Notes: generated by a model from the sequence alone, not told the origin. Shown: positions 25,976 through 34,805, numbered from the stretch's first letter. The stretch: 64,000 nt of DNA from Saprospiraceae bacterium (GCA_020628095.1 JAHDFP010000008.1:92953-156952), one strand, 5' to 3'. Translations and numbers: made by a program.

Positions 25976-27253
25976 CTACTTTTCTTCTGTGATAAAACGA
26001 TGTAATACTGGAACTGCACCATAATAGCCCGCAAGATAATGCTTGGCAAAATCCGCATTATTTCTGACTCCCTTTAGATCTGATAGAGCGTATAACTTGG
26101 TAGATTCTGTTTCTGTTTTTTCTGTAAAATAAAACTGATCTCTTCGCATGATAGTGGGAGACATTAGGTTGGTATCATGGCTACTGAACAGTAATTGCGA
26201 ATTGGTTTTGTTAATACTAGGATCATTAAATGATTCAATTAGTTTTCTGAGAAGCGCTGGATGGAAATTGCTATCAATTTCATCTATCGCAATAAATCTT
26301 GAGACAAATGAGTTATCAAAAATACTCAAAAGGAAACCAGCTAGATTAAATAACTTTTGGGTACCTTTTGATTCATTCGTCTTAAGGTTTAAGTTCAAGA
26401 CATTAGAAGAATTATTACTAGTGAAAACTCTCTTTTTGAAATTAATTTTTTCCGCGGGAACAAGGTAATCTAATTCATCCTTGTCAAATTTGATTTCGAT
26501 GTCATCATATTGTAAATTAAATGAAGCTAAAAACTTTAGAAAAGTATCTTTGTTTTTTCTCAAGATATTCCATACAGATACAGCCCTATAATACGGAATC
26601 TTGTCATCTCTAAAAAACTTCAACTTTGCCGAAAGAAAATTTCTTACAACTGTGCATTCGCCACTATTACTAAAAGCAGCAGCATGAGTTAAAAAAAGGG
26701 AATGAGAATATGGAATAGGAGGAACTGTAGCCGAATCAGATAAAGAATTAACTTTCAAAACATTGCCTATTCTAACAAAAACTTCCCTACTATTTTTTTC
26801 TTTAGTGCCATACAACCATTCACTGGTAATAACCTCATTACTATACTGATCTATCAGATTTTCTCCAGTCTCTGGATTTTTTTTCAGAGTAATTCCATAC
26901 CTATACTTCTTCCCATCAATTAATAAAACAATCTGAAAGTAGGCATCTGTTTTTTCGGGAGATTCTTGATACAAAAAAGGCTGGCAGGCATCGGAAAGAT
27001 TGGACTTGGGACTAGGATCTCTTTTAACTATATTAATAAATTCTTCGAACGCCTTTAATATATTACTCTTACCACTCGCATTAGCACCATAGATACCGAC
27101 TGTCTTCAATAGTCTATGCCCTCCTACTTCTACAATATTATTCTTATCTACATCAGCGTTGTCATCACTACTTTTTAGGCCTGTAGCTACAAAACTGATC
27201 GTTTGCATCTCATTAATAGACCTGAAATTAGCGACACTAAATTCTACAAGCAT
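25976..27253 (-). CDS. rloA: RloA-type AAA ATPase, partner of RloB
   Basis: A 425-residue ABC-like ATPase (AAA-21/OLD-type). It starts at the ATG at 27253 (MLVEFSVANFRSI), the usual start of this family; a GTG 78 nt upstream adds residues of no family character. Walker A is GIYGANASGKSNIL (residues ~54-66), Walker B is FIAIDEIDSNFHPALL and the H-loop region is QLLFSSHDTNLM. Such ATPases pair with RloB or TOPRIM effectors in phage defence. Upstream lies a promoter of the same AAYAAGTACC family as the virion-type operons, an unexpected link. Confidence 0.85.
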   Translation of the reverse strand: MLVEFSVANFRSINEMQTISFVATGLKSSDDNADVDKNNIVEVGGHRLLKTVGIYGANASGKSNILKAFEEFINIVKRDPSPKSNLSDACQPFLYQESPEKTDAYFQIVLLIDGKKYRYGITLKKNPETGENLIDQYSNEVITSEWLYGTKEKNSREVFVRIGNVLKVNSLSDSATVPPIPYSHSLFLTHAAAFSNSGECTVVRNFLSAKLKFFRDDKIPYYRAVSVWNILRKNKDTFLKFLASFNLQYDDIEIKFDKDELDYLVPAEKINFKKRVFTSNNSSNVLNLNLKTNESKGTQKLFNLAGFLLSIFDNSFVSRFIAIDEIDSNFHPALLRKLIESFNDPSINKTNSQLLFSSHDTNLMSPTIMRRDQFYFTEKTETESTKLYALSDLKGVRNNADFAKHYLAGYYGAVPVLHRFITEEK

Positions 27254-27339
27254 GTTTTCCTGTTGCTTTATTTGTACAAATATTAGAAGTAAGAAGTGCA
27301 ATAATCGCACCTTTTTTAAGATTATTTGCACGAATAATG

Positions 27340-27371
27340 CAAATATGCTCTAAATTGTTCAGGTACTTGTT
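27340..27371 (-). promoter_or_regulatory. AAYAAGTACC-type promoter for rloA-rloB
   Basis: Minus-strand AACAAGTACC (27371-27362), 14-nt spacer, CATATTTG (27347-27340), one mismatch from TAnnTTTG. The leader to the ATG at 27253 is about 86 nt. The decamer is identical to that of the 114-aa gene at 7980-7989. Confidence 0.6.
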
Positions 27372-27504
27372 ATCGGTTTCCATTTTAGTTTTCCACATGA
27401 CACTTAGACATGTCACCCGTCTAATTACAAGGATTCCAACGATATTATCCCTGATTTGGTCTAAGTTATGAGGTGTATAACCCTAATTCGTTTTATTATC
27501 ACCT

Positions 27505-28275
27505 ATGAAAATCAAAAAACTCCTCTCCACCTTAGCTATAAGTCTAATTGTTTTTCTCAGTGGCATTGTGACGCTGATATTATTTCCGCAGCCGCTTTTT
27601 TCGGAGTCGTATGCTTATAAGAATTTTGAGATTCACTCTGATCGCGAAATAGAGCAAGACGATTTTAATGGGTATCTCGACAAGGCCTATGATCTTATCA
27701 AAAAAAGTGAATTATACAATGCCGATTATCGTTTTGATATCTTCTTGGCGAAAGGGACATTTTATAACAAAATAGATGACGTCCTGCTTGGCGAATGGTC
27801 GGCGGCCAGAGCCATAGATAATAATGTCGTTATCAAAAATCAAGTCCAAGAAAAAATCGGCATTGTCAAAAATGGAGAAAATCAATTTGCCTTAGATTAT
27901 GTACTGGCACATGAGATGATCCATTGCCTACAAGAAAATAAATATGGCAAAATAAAATTCAATCCCCTCAGTCATCCCCCCATGTGGAAGCTCGAAGGAT
28001 ATCCAGAATACATCTCAAGGAACCAAACAATAAACCACCCCGATTATACTTTGAAAAAAGGCATCACCAAATTTTTACAACTAAGTAAAAATATGTCTGA
28101 CCACAACATTATCCAGACATCTCATAATGAGTCCACACCTTACATTTACTACAAAGGACGACTGATGACAGAGTACCTTATGGATATCCGCGCCATGAGC
28201 TATGACGATATATTATCCGACCAAAGAACGGAATCAGAAATCTATGATGAGATGATCAGGTGGTATAGATCATAA
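27505..28275 (+). CDS. Membrane-anchored HEXXH metallopeptidase-like protein
   Basis: 256 residues. An N-terminal hydrophobic segment (LLSTLAISLIVFLSGIVTLI) acts as an anchor or signal. The probable zinc site is AHEMIHCLQ (HEXXH), with a downstream LEGYPEYISR that may supply the third ligand Glu, the gluzincin arrangement. Around it are YRFDIFLAKG and PPMWKLEG. Unknown substrate; location would be periplasmic or outer-face. It resembles in layout the 422-aa lipoprotein at 37459-38727 (HEFVH and REGSAEFI), so both may belong to one family. Confidence 0.7.
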   Translation: MKIKKLLSTLAISLIVFLSGIVTLILFPQPLFSESYAYKNFEIHSDREIEQDDFNGYLDKAYDLIKKSELYNADYRFDIFLAKGTFYNKIDDVLLGEWSAARAIDNNVVIKNQVQEKIGIVKNGENQFALDYVLAHEMIHCLQENKYGKIKFNPLSHPPMWKLEGYPEYISRNQTINHPDYTLKKGITKFLQLSKNMSDHNIIQTSHNESTPYIYYKGRLMTEYLMDIRAMSYDDILSDQRTESEIYDEMIRWYRS

Positions 28276-28324
28276 AAGAAGCTCAAATAAAAATTCCCAA
28301 AAAAAATATTCTAAAAATATTCTG

Positions 28325-28337
28325 ATAAGGGGTAACA
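28325..28337 (+). promoter_or_regulatory. Conserved 13-mer upstream of 555-aa gene
   Basis: ATAAGGGGTAACA lies 59 nt before the ATG at 28384. The identical 13-mer occurs at 36041-36053, 58 nt before the phospholipase gene at 36099. Same sequence and spacing suggest a shared regulator site or upstream promoter element. Confidence 0.4.
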
Positions 28338-28383
28338 CTTCTAAGTTTTCATACACAACTAGGTAACTAAACAACCATAAAAC

Positions 28384-30051
28384 ATGAAAACAACAGAAGA
28401 ACGTTTCAAAAACATGCATCTGCTATCGCGGCAAGAGCGGCGATCTCTAGCAGACGAATTACAAAGAACCAGACCCGATTTTCTTAAGCAATTCGCGCCC
28501 CCCTGGTGGTGGTGGCAACCTTGCAAAGTCAAAGTCCTCATTGTTACCGATGGTGGATTAAACTATGGCACGACGGGATTTGGTTTGTCAGAATTTTTAA
28601 CTGCCTTTAATGAGCTAGAATCACAATCCTCTATCAACTATGAAGTCACGCTCGCTCATAGAGGAACAATTATTAATTCGCCTAATCCAGTTGTCGTTAA
28701 TCACATCAGTAACTTCAACTTTAACACCAGCGTTAATCTTCCCGATTTTGACCAGCTATGGATTTTTGGTATTGACTCGGGAGCAAGTATATCATCTGCA
28801 GAGCGCAATGCCATAGAAGCCTTTATGGATGGCGGAGGAGGTGTCTTCGCTACAGGTGACCATGGTACGCTCGGAGGTGCTATAGGACGAGACGTGGCCA
28901 GAATAAAAGACATGCGCTACTGGGATAATTTCCCTAACTCGGTAGACAGCGAAGTGGGCATGGGTAATAGGAGACGTAATGACACCAACCAGCCCGAAGC
29001 AGGCTCAGCAATTTCCAACTTTTTTGATAACCAATCCGATGATGTACCTCAGACTATTGCAGTGAGGACTTTCGGAGCAGGCATGCCCCACCCTCTTTTG
29101 TCTATATCGGCAAGCCTGAGACCATCTCGTATCATAGATGTGATGCCCGACCATCCGCATGAGGGAGAGTGCAAGCCTGAGACGAGTTTTACAGTCAATG
29201 GCACAACCGTTCCTACTCAGATCATCGCCACATCATTTGTAAGAGGAGGTAGCACCACCTACGGAGGAGCGGGCAAGGATGCCACAGAACCTCATTGCTT
29301 TCCATCTATTGCCGTATGGGATGGATGGCAAGCTAACGTTGGGCGTATTGTCATAGATTCTACTTGGCATCATTTCGTCAATATTAATCTCAATGGTGTA
29401 GGTTCCGGTCCTTTTGGTGATATACCAGGACAAGAACCTGGACTAACTGCAACGGATTGGGTTGCCGTGCGACAATACTTTATGAATATTGCCACATGGA
29501 TGTCACGGAGAAAATACTGGTGGTGCTGGAGACGAAGAATTTTATTCGAGTTACTTAATGATAGTCAGTTGATAGAAGCAAGTCTCGATAATCCATTAGA
29601 GGAAAGATCAAAAGTTTCTCTTGCTGATATCAATAGTATCGGTGCGCTGGCAGAAGAAATATTGGCGTCCAAATTTAATCCTGTATTTGCTAGAACATTT
29701 TTGCTGGAGATACTGGAAGAGGTCAATCCTAATCTTGCAACACAACTAGACGTTTGGTCTCCGATCAAATCCAAAAAAGCCAAAAGCTATTATCAGGAAT
29801 GGATCAATTATGATCTTCTTCTCTATACGGCGATAGGCTCTGGGTTCTTATCTCTCAAGAATAACAAAGCCTTCTTGACGGACAAAAAGATTTCAGAAAA
29901 ATCATTGACCAAAATAGATGGATTATTCTCTGAAGGCATGGAATATGGATTTGCGATAGCTCTAAAAGATCTTGAGTCCAAGATGAGAAGCTCTATTAAG
30001 TCTATAAAAGCCGTTGGCAAAATAGATAAGCAAATCAAAAAGAAGAAGTGA
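28384..30051 (+). CDS. Hypothetical protein with ThuA/amidotransferase-like N-terminal domain
   Basis: 555 residues, no signal peptide. After a basic helix and a Trp-rich patch (PPWWWWQPC), residues ~50-340 form a Rossmann-like domain: VKVLIVTDGGLNYGTTGFGL, LWIFGIDSGASIS, AFMDGGGGVFATGDHGTLGG, and SPTHWHH-like DSTWHHFVNINLNG. This pattern (DGG motif, gatDhg turn, late WHHF) recalls ThuA/glutamine-amidotransferase-like folds, though no Cys nucleophile is obvious. Residues ~370-555 are helical with a second Trp-rich element (KYWWCWRRR) and a Lys-rich tail. It may be a conflict effector partner; no function is proven. Confidence 0.55.
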   Translation: MKTTEERFKNMHLLSRQERRSLADELQRTRPDFLKQFAPPWWWWQPCKVKVLIVTDGGLNYGTTGFGLSEFLTAFNELESQSSINYEVTLAHRGTIINSPNPVVVNHISNFNFNTSVNLPDFDQLWIFGIDSGASISSAERNAIEAFMDGGGGVFATGDHGTLGGAIGRDVARIKDMRYWDNFPNSVDSEVGMGNRRRNDTNQPEAGSAISNFFDNQSDDVPQTIAVRTFGAGMPHPLLSISASLRPSRIIDVMPDHPHEGECKPETSFTVNGTTVPTQIIATSFVRGGSTTYGGAGKDATEPHCFPSIAVWDGWQANVGRIVIDSTWHHFVNINLNGVGSGPFGDIPGQEPGLTATDWVAVRQYFMNIATWMSRRKYWWCWRRRILFELLNDSQLIEASLDNPLEERSKVSLADINSIGALAEEILASKFNPVFARTFLLEILEEVNPNLATQLDVWSPIKSKKAKSYYQEWINYDLLLYTAIGSGFLSLKNNKAFLTDKKISEKSLTKIDGLFSEGMEYGFAIALKDLESKMRSSIKSIKAVGKIDKQIKKKK

Positions 30052-30106
30052 TCATCTGCAAGCGATTATAAAAGATTTCATTAATAATCGAATACTCAGC
30101 GAGGAA

Positions 30107-30135
30107 GAGGTGCTCATCAGAGCATCTCTTTTTTT
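30107..30135 (+). terminator. Rho-independent terminator after 555-aa gene
   Basis: GAGGTGCTC, loop ATCA, GAGCATCTC, then a run of seven Ts. The stem is 9 bp with one G-T pair. It lies 56 nt after the stop at 30051 and separates that gene from the next small gene. Confidence 0.75.
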
Positions 30136-30238
30136 ACCAGCTAAAAATAATTTGACAAAAAAAACTGATGTCCGATTTGTGAGCATTTTATAAAATAAAT
30201 TGCATAGTAAGATCAGATAACCAAAGAAACCAAAAAAG

Positions 30239-30613
30239 ATGATAGTATTCAGACAAGGCTGGGATACAGCAGCAAATAATCCAGGCCAAGCCACCCCACA
30301 GGATATCGTGGACATGACCAATGCGATGGCCAAAAGAATATTAGACACACATAATCCTAATCAGCTAGCACTGCAACTTGCCGATGATGTAGAGTCAGAT
30401 GACACCGTTGTCACGGTAATCAAAGGCATACATCAGTTAGAAAGATATAAGGGTGTCTGGTGGGCGCATTATACCGTGGGCGACAACACAGGAAGGCAGG
30501 CCTTTCACCTATACCTCAGAACTGACCCTAACGACATTGCTAATTATCAAGAAAATGTCATCATCCTAAGTACCAACCTGATCAACGAAGGTGTGGTCTG
30601 GACTGAAGTATAA
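30239..30613 (+). CDS. Small hypothetical protein
   Basis: 124 residues, soluble. It begins MIVFRQGWDTAANNPGQATP, then a helix (VDMTNAMAKRILDTHNPNQL), and a beta-rich half (GVWWAHYTVGDNTGRQAFHL). Trp-rich but with no catalytic motif I recognise. It shares its strand with the next 105-aa gene (31 nt apart), so they are probably cotranscribed and may form a complex. No family is recognised. Confidence 0.6.
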   Translation: MIVFRQGWDTAANNPGQATPQDIVDMTNAMAKRILDTHNPNQLALQLADDVESDDTVVTVIKGIHQLERYKGVWWAHYTVGDNTGRQAFHLYLRTDPNDIANYQENVIILSTNLINEGVVWTEV

Positions 30614-30644
30614 AACAAATTTATAACCTAAAAAAATCAATATC

Positions 30645-30962
30645 ATGGCAGGATGTCCATCATTCAATGTAGATAACATCGACTCGCAACTTATAGAAAA
30701 AATAATCAGCGGGCTTACCAAAGCTGGAGCGACGATAACAGGAAATAATCCGTGGAATGTCAATCTTAACCAACATGGTATCAAACTGGTGGCGGCTTGG
30801 AATCAAGACACACACGTAGCAGAAATAACGGTAACAGATAAAGCGTGGTACGTACCTTGCGGCAAAATAAAAGAAGAGATGATCAAAAGAATAAATGAAG
30901 CCAGAAACGGAGGCCTGATTAACGAGTCCCTATTTACTTTTGATTTTCCAGAGAATGTATAA
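30645..30962 (+). CDS. Small hypothetical protein
   Basis: 105 residues, soluble, alpha/beta: a helix (IDSQLIEKIISGLTKAG), strands (WNVNLNQHGIKLVAAWNQ, VAEITVTDKAWYVPCGKI) and a C-terminal helix (EEMIKRINEARNGG). The layout is like a small ligand- or protein-binding domain of the BON or polyhydroxyalkanoate-associated type, but the resemblance is weak. It follows the 124-aa gene closely. Unknown function. Confidence 0.6.
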   Translation: MAGCPSFNVDNIDSQLIEKIISGLTKAGATITGNNPWNVNLNQHGIKLVAAWNQDTHVAEITVTDKAWYVPCGKIKEEMIKRINEARNGGLINESLFTFDFPENV

Positions 30963-31058
30963 AAGCTAATAATTATTATAAAATAACTTTATTAGAAAAC
31001 TAATACGTATATCAACAGAATAACCAAGCTATAACCCTGATAAGACAAATCAATTCCT

Positions 31059-31733
31059 ATGTTAGAAATACATAATCAAAAAAGTCAAGCAGAATTAATC
31101 TCTGCATCAGCACTGATGAAATCCGTCGGCATACTGGCCTTTGCCTTTCCGATAATTGTCGTCCTTGTCGCTGCGATATTCCAAAACTGCGAGCTGATAC
31201 AAAACTCTATATCCGCATATTATCATACCGTCTCCAGGAATGTGTTCGTCGGTGTCTTATGTTCTATTGCATTCTCTTTATTCGCATACAAGGGCTATGA
31301 TTCTCTGGACAATATCTTGGCTAACGTAGGAGCATTGTGCGCTTTAGGAATCGCTTTCTTTCCGACGTCTGTGGGAAAACCATTTACAGGGTGCATTCCC
31401 AAAGCGATAGAAACAGGAATAGATGGCAAAATACATTTTATCTGTGCGGCGGTGCTATTTATCCTTCTCGGTTATTTTTCCGCTTTTATGTTCACCAAGA
31501 GCGGCAGCACGATGACTAAGCAAAAAATCAAGCGTAACACCATATACAAAATCTGCGGCTACCTGATTTTCTTCTACATCTTCGTATTGATATTATATTA
31601 CTTTGTACTACGCAATAATTTCCCGGCGATATCTAACTATAGACCAGTCTATGTCATGGAGACCTTATCACTCTGGACCTTCGCGACATCCTGGTTGACT
31701 AAAGGTGGTTTCTTTTTTAAGGATGTCAATTGA
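31059..31733 (+). CDS. DUF998-like multi-pass membrane protein
   Basis: 224 residues with about six membrane helices: VGILAFAFPIIVVLVAAIFQ, then VFVGVLCSIAFSLFAYKGYD, LANVGALCALGIAFFP, FICAAVLFILLGYFSAFM, YKICGYLIFFYIFVLILYY and VMETLSLWTFATSWLTKG. The ISAYYHTVSRNVFVG loop, with a polar AYYH before the second helix, recalls DUF998-type proteins, some of which occur in conflict systems as membrane effectors. It is followed by a terminator. The function is unknown. Confidence 0.65.
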   Translation: MLEIHNQKSQAELISASALMKSVGILAFAFPIIVVLVAAIFQNCELIQNSISAYYHTVSRNVFVGVLCSIAFSLFAYKGYDSLDNILANVGALCALGIAFFPTSVGKPFTGCIPKAIETGIDGKIHFICAAVLFILLGYFSAFMFTKSGSTMTKQKIKRNTIYKICGYLIFFYIFVLILYYFVLRNNFPAISNYRPVYVMETLSLWTFATSWLTKGGFFFKDVN

Positions 31734-31812
31734 TGTCTGCAAAATATAATCTGTAATCACGCAACAATATTTCATTGGCCCATTAAATATTTCCTCGCAT
31801 TTAACCCCAAAA

Positions 31813-31840
31813 TGACCTTCCTCATGGGAGGTCAATTTTT
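31813..31840 (+). terminator. Rho-independent terminator after DUF998-like gene
   Basis: TGACCTTCC, loop TCAT, GGGAGGTCA, then ATTTTT. The stem is 9 bp with one imperfect pair. It lies 79 nt after the stop codon at 31733. Confidence 0.7.
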
Positions 31841-31935
31841 GTTGTGTGATGATAGAAGAAACAATCTATCATATCGCCATTATCGATTTAAACTTTCAAG
31901 GATAAGACTTACTTTTACTTTAGAATTTTTAGATT

Positions 31936-32287
31936 ATGAAGTATTTGTATTTGTTATTGGTCCTTTGTTTTATTGGATGTCAAGGAAAATATAACGATAC
32001 AGAATTGACCAAGGAAATTCAATTAAGCATGAACTCAGAAATGAGACACGATACAATACTTTTAGGGTATTACTATGGCATGTCAGAAAAGCAATTAGTA
32101 CTACACAACAGAAGGCGTCATAAGGGGCACTGACGAGTTTCATATTATTAAGGATAATATGCACATCGAAATATTAATAGGAATGCAAGATGTTCGCATT
32201 GTATATGAAGACCTAATAACTGAAAATAGAAAAGCGCAAATTATTAAGAACAAAAAGAAATCATTAGAAACATTAAAAGACTTATAA
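31936..32287 (+). pseudogene. Frameshifted small lipoprotein gene
   Basis: The first frame encodes a lipoprotein signal (MKYLYLLLVLCFIGC) and ~40 mature residues, and stops at 32133 after a Arg/His-rich nonsense tail (HNRRRHKGH). At codon GTA (about 32098) the adjacent frame continues sensibly as YYTTEGVIRGTDEFHIIKDN and ends KKSLETLKDL at 32287. One missing base around 32097-32103 would restore a ~117-residue protein. Its signal peptide is nearly identical to that of the next lipoprotein, which starts 12 nt later. It may be inactive, or the base may be a sequence error. Confidence 0.6.
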
Positions 32288-32298
32288 AATTGAGAACC

Positions 32299-32745
32299 AT
32301 GAAATATTTATACCTACTATTGGCATTAGCATTTGTTAGTTGTGACAAAGAGGAAACTCAGCAACAAATAGAACAAGATGACGCACAAGTCATTTTTAAC
32401 GGTCAAACCTTCACTACTTTTGCAGCCGCGCTTGATCCTGTTACGATTAACGGATCTTTAAGGGCTTGGAATGTTGTTTTTGTTGGCAATTATTCCAATG
32501 GCCAAAGCATATCCATCGTAATTAACTCTAATTCCATCTTAAGTGAGGTAGAATCAATAAGCCAAACTATAGACATTGGGGATTCATGTGTTATTCCACA
32601 TACTAAGGTCTTGGATTATAAGGTTAATAGGTTTGAAAAAATTGGTCTTGAATCACACGTAGGCGACTTGTTAATTATGACTGAATGCTCAGATGATGGC
32701 GAGATAACGGAATATCAATTTAAATGGAATCTACCTATTGAATAG
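32299..32745 (+). CDS. Small lipoprotein
   Basis: 148 residues from the ATG at 32299; a TTG nine bases earlier adds only three residues. The lipoprotein signal is MKYLYLLLALAFVSC, lipidated at Cys15. The mature part is beta-rich (QVIFNGQTFTTFAAAL, GNYSNGQSISIVINSNS) and ends YQFKWNLPIE. It resembles a small beta-sandwich of the DUF6252 kind, but that is tentative. The signal matches the broken lipoprotein gene just upstream, so both probably arose by duplication of the 5' region. Confidence 0.65.
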   Translation: MKYLYLLLALAFVSCDKEETQQQIEQDDAQVIFNGQTFTTFAAALDPVTINGSLRAWNVVFVGNYSNGQSISIVINSNSILSEVESISQTIDIGDSCVIPHTKVLDYKVNRFEKIGLESHVGDLLIMTECSDDGEITEYQFKWNLPIE

Positions 32746-32747
32746 CA

Positions 32748-33113
32748 TTACCGATAACACCTGATCTTCGCTTCCTGAATACTGCCAATATTCCCATCCG
32801 TATTAACCTTGATTAGTTCTACGTTAGCACGACCATAGGGCGTATTAATATACCAGCCACAGGGCGTATTATGCACCTTCTGCATCTCTTCACAGGTCAT
32901 TTGCCAGCTTAGTTCTGTAATCTGGTATCGTTGATTTCCGTGGTTATTAGGATCACAGATAGACCAAAACTCATCATATAACTGCCCCTGGCTAAAGGTT
33001 TCGGTGTCGTGGTCGAATTTTGATACAGATAACGGATAGTTGTATTCGTATATGTCGCACCCAAATCGGGTATCTACTTTTCTTTTTATCGGGTAAGCAT
33101 ATCCTTGGTTTAA
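32748..33113 (-). pseudogene. Decapitated minus-strand gene fragment
   Basis: A minus-strand reading frame of ~121 codons ends at 32748, 2 nt from the stop of the convergent lipoprotein gene. It reads NQGYAYPIKRKVDTRFGCDI, FSQGQLYDEFWSICDPNNHG, CEEMQKVHNTPCGWYINTPY and ends IQEAKIRCYR. It has the composition of a real protein but no start codon; an in-frame TAG lies just upstream at 33114. The break point (33101-33113) is also where the GNAT fragment begins. It looks like the C-terminal part of a gene whose 5' end was deleted. Confidence 0.55.
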
Positions 33114-33349
33114 CTACTATAGGTATTACCAAAGGTGAAAGAGGCAACGGCATCACCAAACAATTCTATCGCAAATTAGAAAAAGTCGTCGCAGATCAAA
33201 ATAAGATCAAGTGCATCTCCACCAGAACATGGACAACTAACAAAACCCACATCAAAATCTTACAAAGTCTTGGCTATAAGCTAGTACTAGAAATCAAAAA
33301 TGATCGAGGACCGGGAATACATACGGTATATTACGCGAAAGACCTTTGA
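33101..33349 (+). pseudogene. GNAT acetyltransferase fragment
   Basis: About 82 residues with the C-terminal core of a GNAT N-acetyltransferase: LGLTTIGITKGERGNGITKQ (the Q/RxxGxG/A acetyl-CoA loop region), a helix (FYRKLEKVVADQNKIKC) and SLGYKLVLEIKNDRGP near the end. The N-terminal two strands and helices are missing; the frame upstream to 33020 encodes unrelated sequence that is antisense to the neighbouring fragment. It is probably a non-functional remnant. Confidence 0.6.
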
Positions 33350-33406
33350 CACCTCCCCATTTTTCCGTATAATTAAGTAACCAATTAATAACCTCAATCT
33401 ACAATC

Positions 33407-34495
33407 ATGAAAAAACTGATCATTTTTTTTGATGGCACCAGTAATAAGTTTGGTACTAAAAACACCAATGTCGTCAAGGCATTCCGCGTTATAGACGACC
33501 AAGACCAACTGAAATGTTACATTCCCGGTGTCGGAAGTATCATGGACAAGAAGGATCATTTTTTCATAAAAAGATTAGTGAAGAAGTGGATGGGCAAAGG
33601 ATTTGGCTATGGGTTGCAGGAGCGGGTACTAGCGGGTTATAAGTTTTTATGTCGTCATTATGTTCCAGGTGATGAGATAAGTATGTTTGGTTATAGCAGG
33701 GGTGCGTATTCCGCGAAGGTACTCGCCGCGTTAGTCTCAGAATATGGTCTTATGGGTACTCATAATGACTACAACATGCAGTATGCTTATAATCTCTATA
33801 TAAAGAGAAAACCCAATTTCGAGACGATGGCAAAATTCAAGAAAACATTTGCTACGCATAGACCATCTATCAAATTTTTAGGTCTCTGGGACTCTGTATC
33901 ATCGGTAGGTAATGCTGTACAGATGAGAAATTATCCCTACACCTCTAATGTCAAAAATGTGGAATATCTAAGGCATGCCATCGCTGTGGACGAAAGAAGA
34001 TTTATGTTCGTCAATAACACTTCCAACTCAAACGGCGACAACGTACAGATGTGGTTTCCTGGCGTACACTCCGATGTCGGCGGTGGGCAAAAAGAAGAAG
34101 TAAGTCATCTGTCCAAAATAGCGCTAAAGTGGATGCTTGACGAAGCCAAACAGATCGCAGACTTATCCTATAATAAGGACAGCTATAAGCGTTACGTTAT
34201 GGGTAGTAAAGATGGCAAATATGTCGGTCCTGATCATCTTGGCGACATGCACAATAAGCTCTCACTAATCCACCTACTTAACTTTTTTCCACGTTTCAGA
34301 GTAACAAAATACAAGCCTACAAAAGAACACAAAGTCCTCTGGCCACTTATGAAATACAGAAAAATAGAAGATCATCATCAGGTCCATCCAAGTGTATTCG
34401 ATCGCATGAGGGATGACAAATCTTATAAACCTAAGAATGTACTCCGATGGAAAGACGAAAGAGACAAGGAAAACCAAAAAGAGAATAAAGCCTAA
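33407..34495 (+). CDS. DUF2235 lipase/hydrolase
   Basis: A 362-residue alpha/beta-hydrolase of the DUF2235 family, which includes the T6SS phospholipase effectors of the Tle1 type. Visible: the start LIIFFDGTSNKFG, the nucleophile elbow FGYSRGAYSAK (Ser97), the acid in FLGLWDSVSSVG and the His in WFPGVHSDVGGG. No signal peptide, so a cytoplasmic or secreted-by-T6SS/other-route enzyme. No VgrG or PAAR gene is nearby. It could be an antibacterial toxin or a defence effector that attacks membranes. Upstream lies a GNAT fragment, downstream a hairpin. Confidence 0.8.
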   Translation: MKKLIIFFDGTSNKFGTKNTNVVKAFRVIDDQDQLKCYIPGVGSIMDKKDHFFIKRLVKKWMGKGFGYGLQERVLAGYKFLCRHYVPGDEISMFGYSRGAYSAKVLAALVSEYGLMGTHNDYNMQYAYNLYIKRKPNFETMAKFKKTFATHRPSIKFLGLWDSVSSVGNAVQMRNYPYTSNVKNVEYLRHAIAVDERRFMFVNNTSNSNGDNVQMWFPGVHSDVGGGQKEEVSHLSKIALKWMLDEAKQIADLSYNKDSYKRYVMGSKDGKYVGPDHLGDMHNKLSLIHLLNFFPRFRVTKYKPTKEHKVLWPLMKYRKIEDHHQVHPSVFDRMRDDKSYKPKNVLRWKDERDKENQKENKA

Positions 34496-34805
34496 AGCAT
34501 ATCAATTATAAACGAACAATTCTGATTATTTTAAAATTAACACACAAAACCAAACATCAAAGAAAAAGCAAGAGCCGATGTCGGCGTCTCCGCCGACATC
34601 CCACACTTATAATGACGCATACATTTTTCATCTCGACCTTGTGGAGAGATCTCCAGATAAGAATCTCTACTGACTTAAGATTTTTCGACAAGCTCAAAAT
34701 GAAAAAAGACATACGCAGAATGTCACTCAACAAAGAAAAATCTGTTATAGTTGTAAAATAGAATAAGGCATAAGCCATCTTTGTTAGAATCAAACAGAAC
34801 CAACT
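34496..34805. other. 310-bp gap with hairpin and dispersed repeat
   Basis: Contains a perfect hairpin GATGTCGGCG-TCTC-CGCCGACATC at 34577-34600 and, at 34625-34706, one copy of a dispersed repeat (start CATCTCGACCTTGTGGAGAG, end CGACAAGCTCAAAATG) found five more times near 53 and 63 kb. The rest shows no gene. Confidence 0.7.
34625..34706. repeat. Dispersed hairpin repeat, module A
   Basis: About 82 bp, starting TTTTTCATCTCGACCTTGTG and ending TTCGACAAGCTCAAAATG. The ends pair imperfectly (CTTGTGGAGAGATCTTCAG against CTGAAGATTTTTCGACAAG in other copies). It is related to the widespread TTCGACAAGCTCAG-type intergenic repeats. Other copies: 52949, 53463, 53728, 63336 and 63849. Confidence 0.8.
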
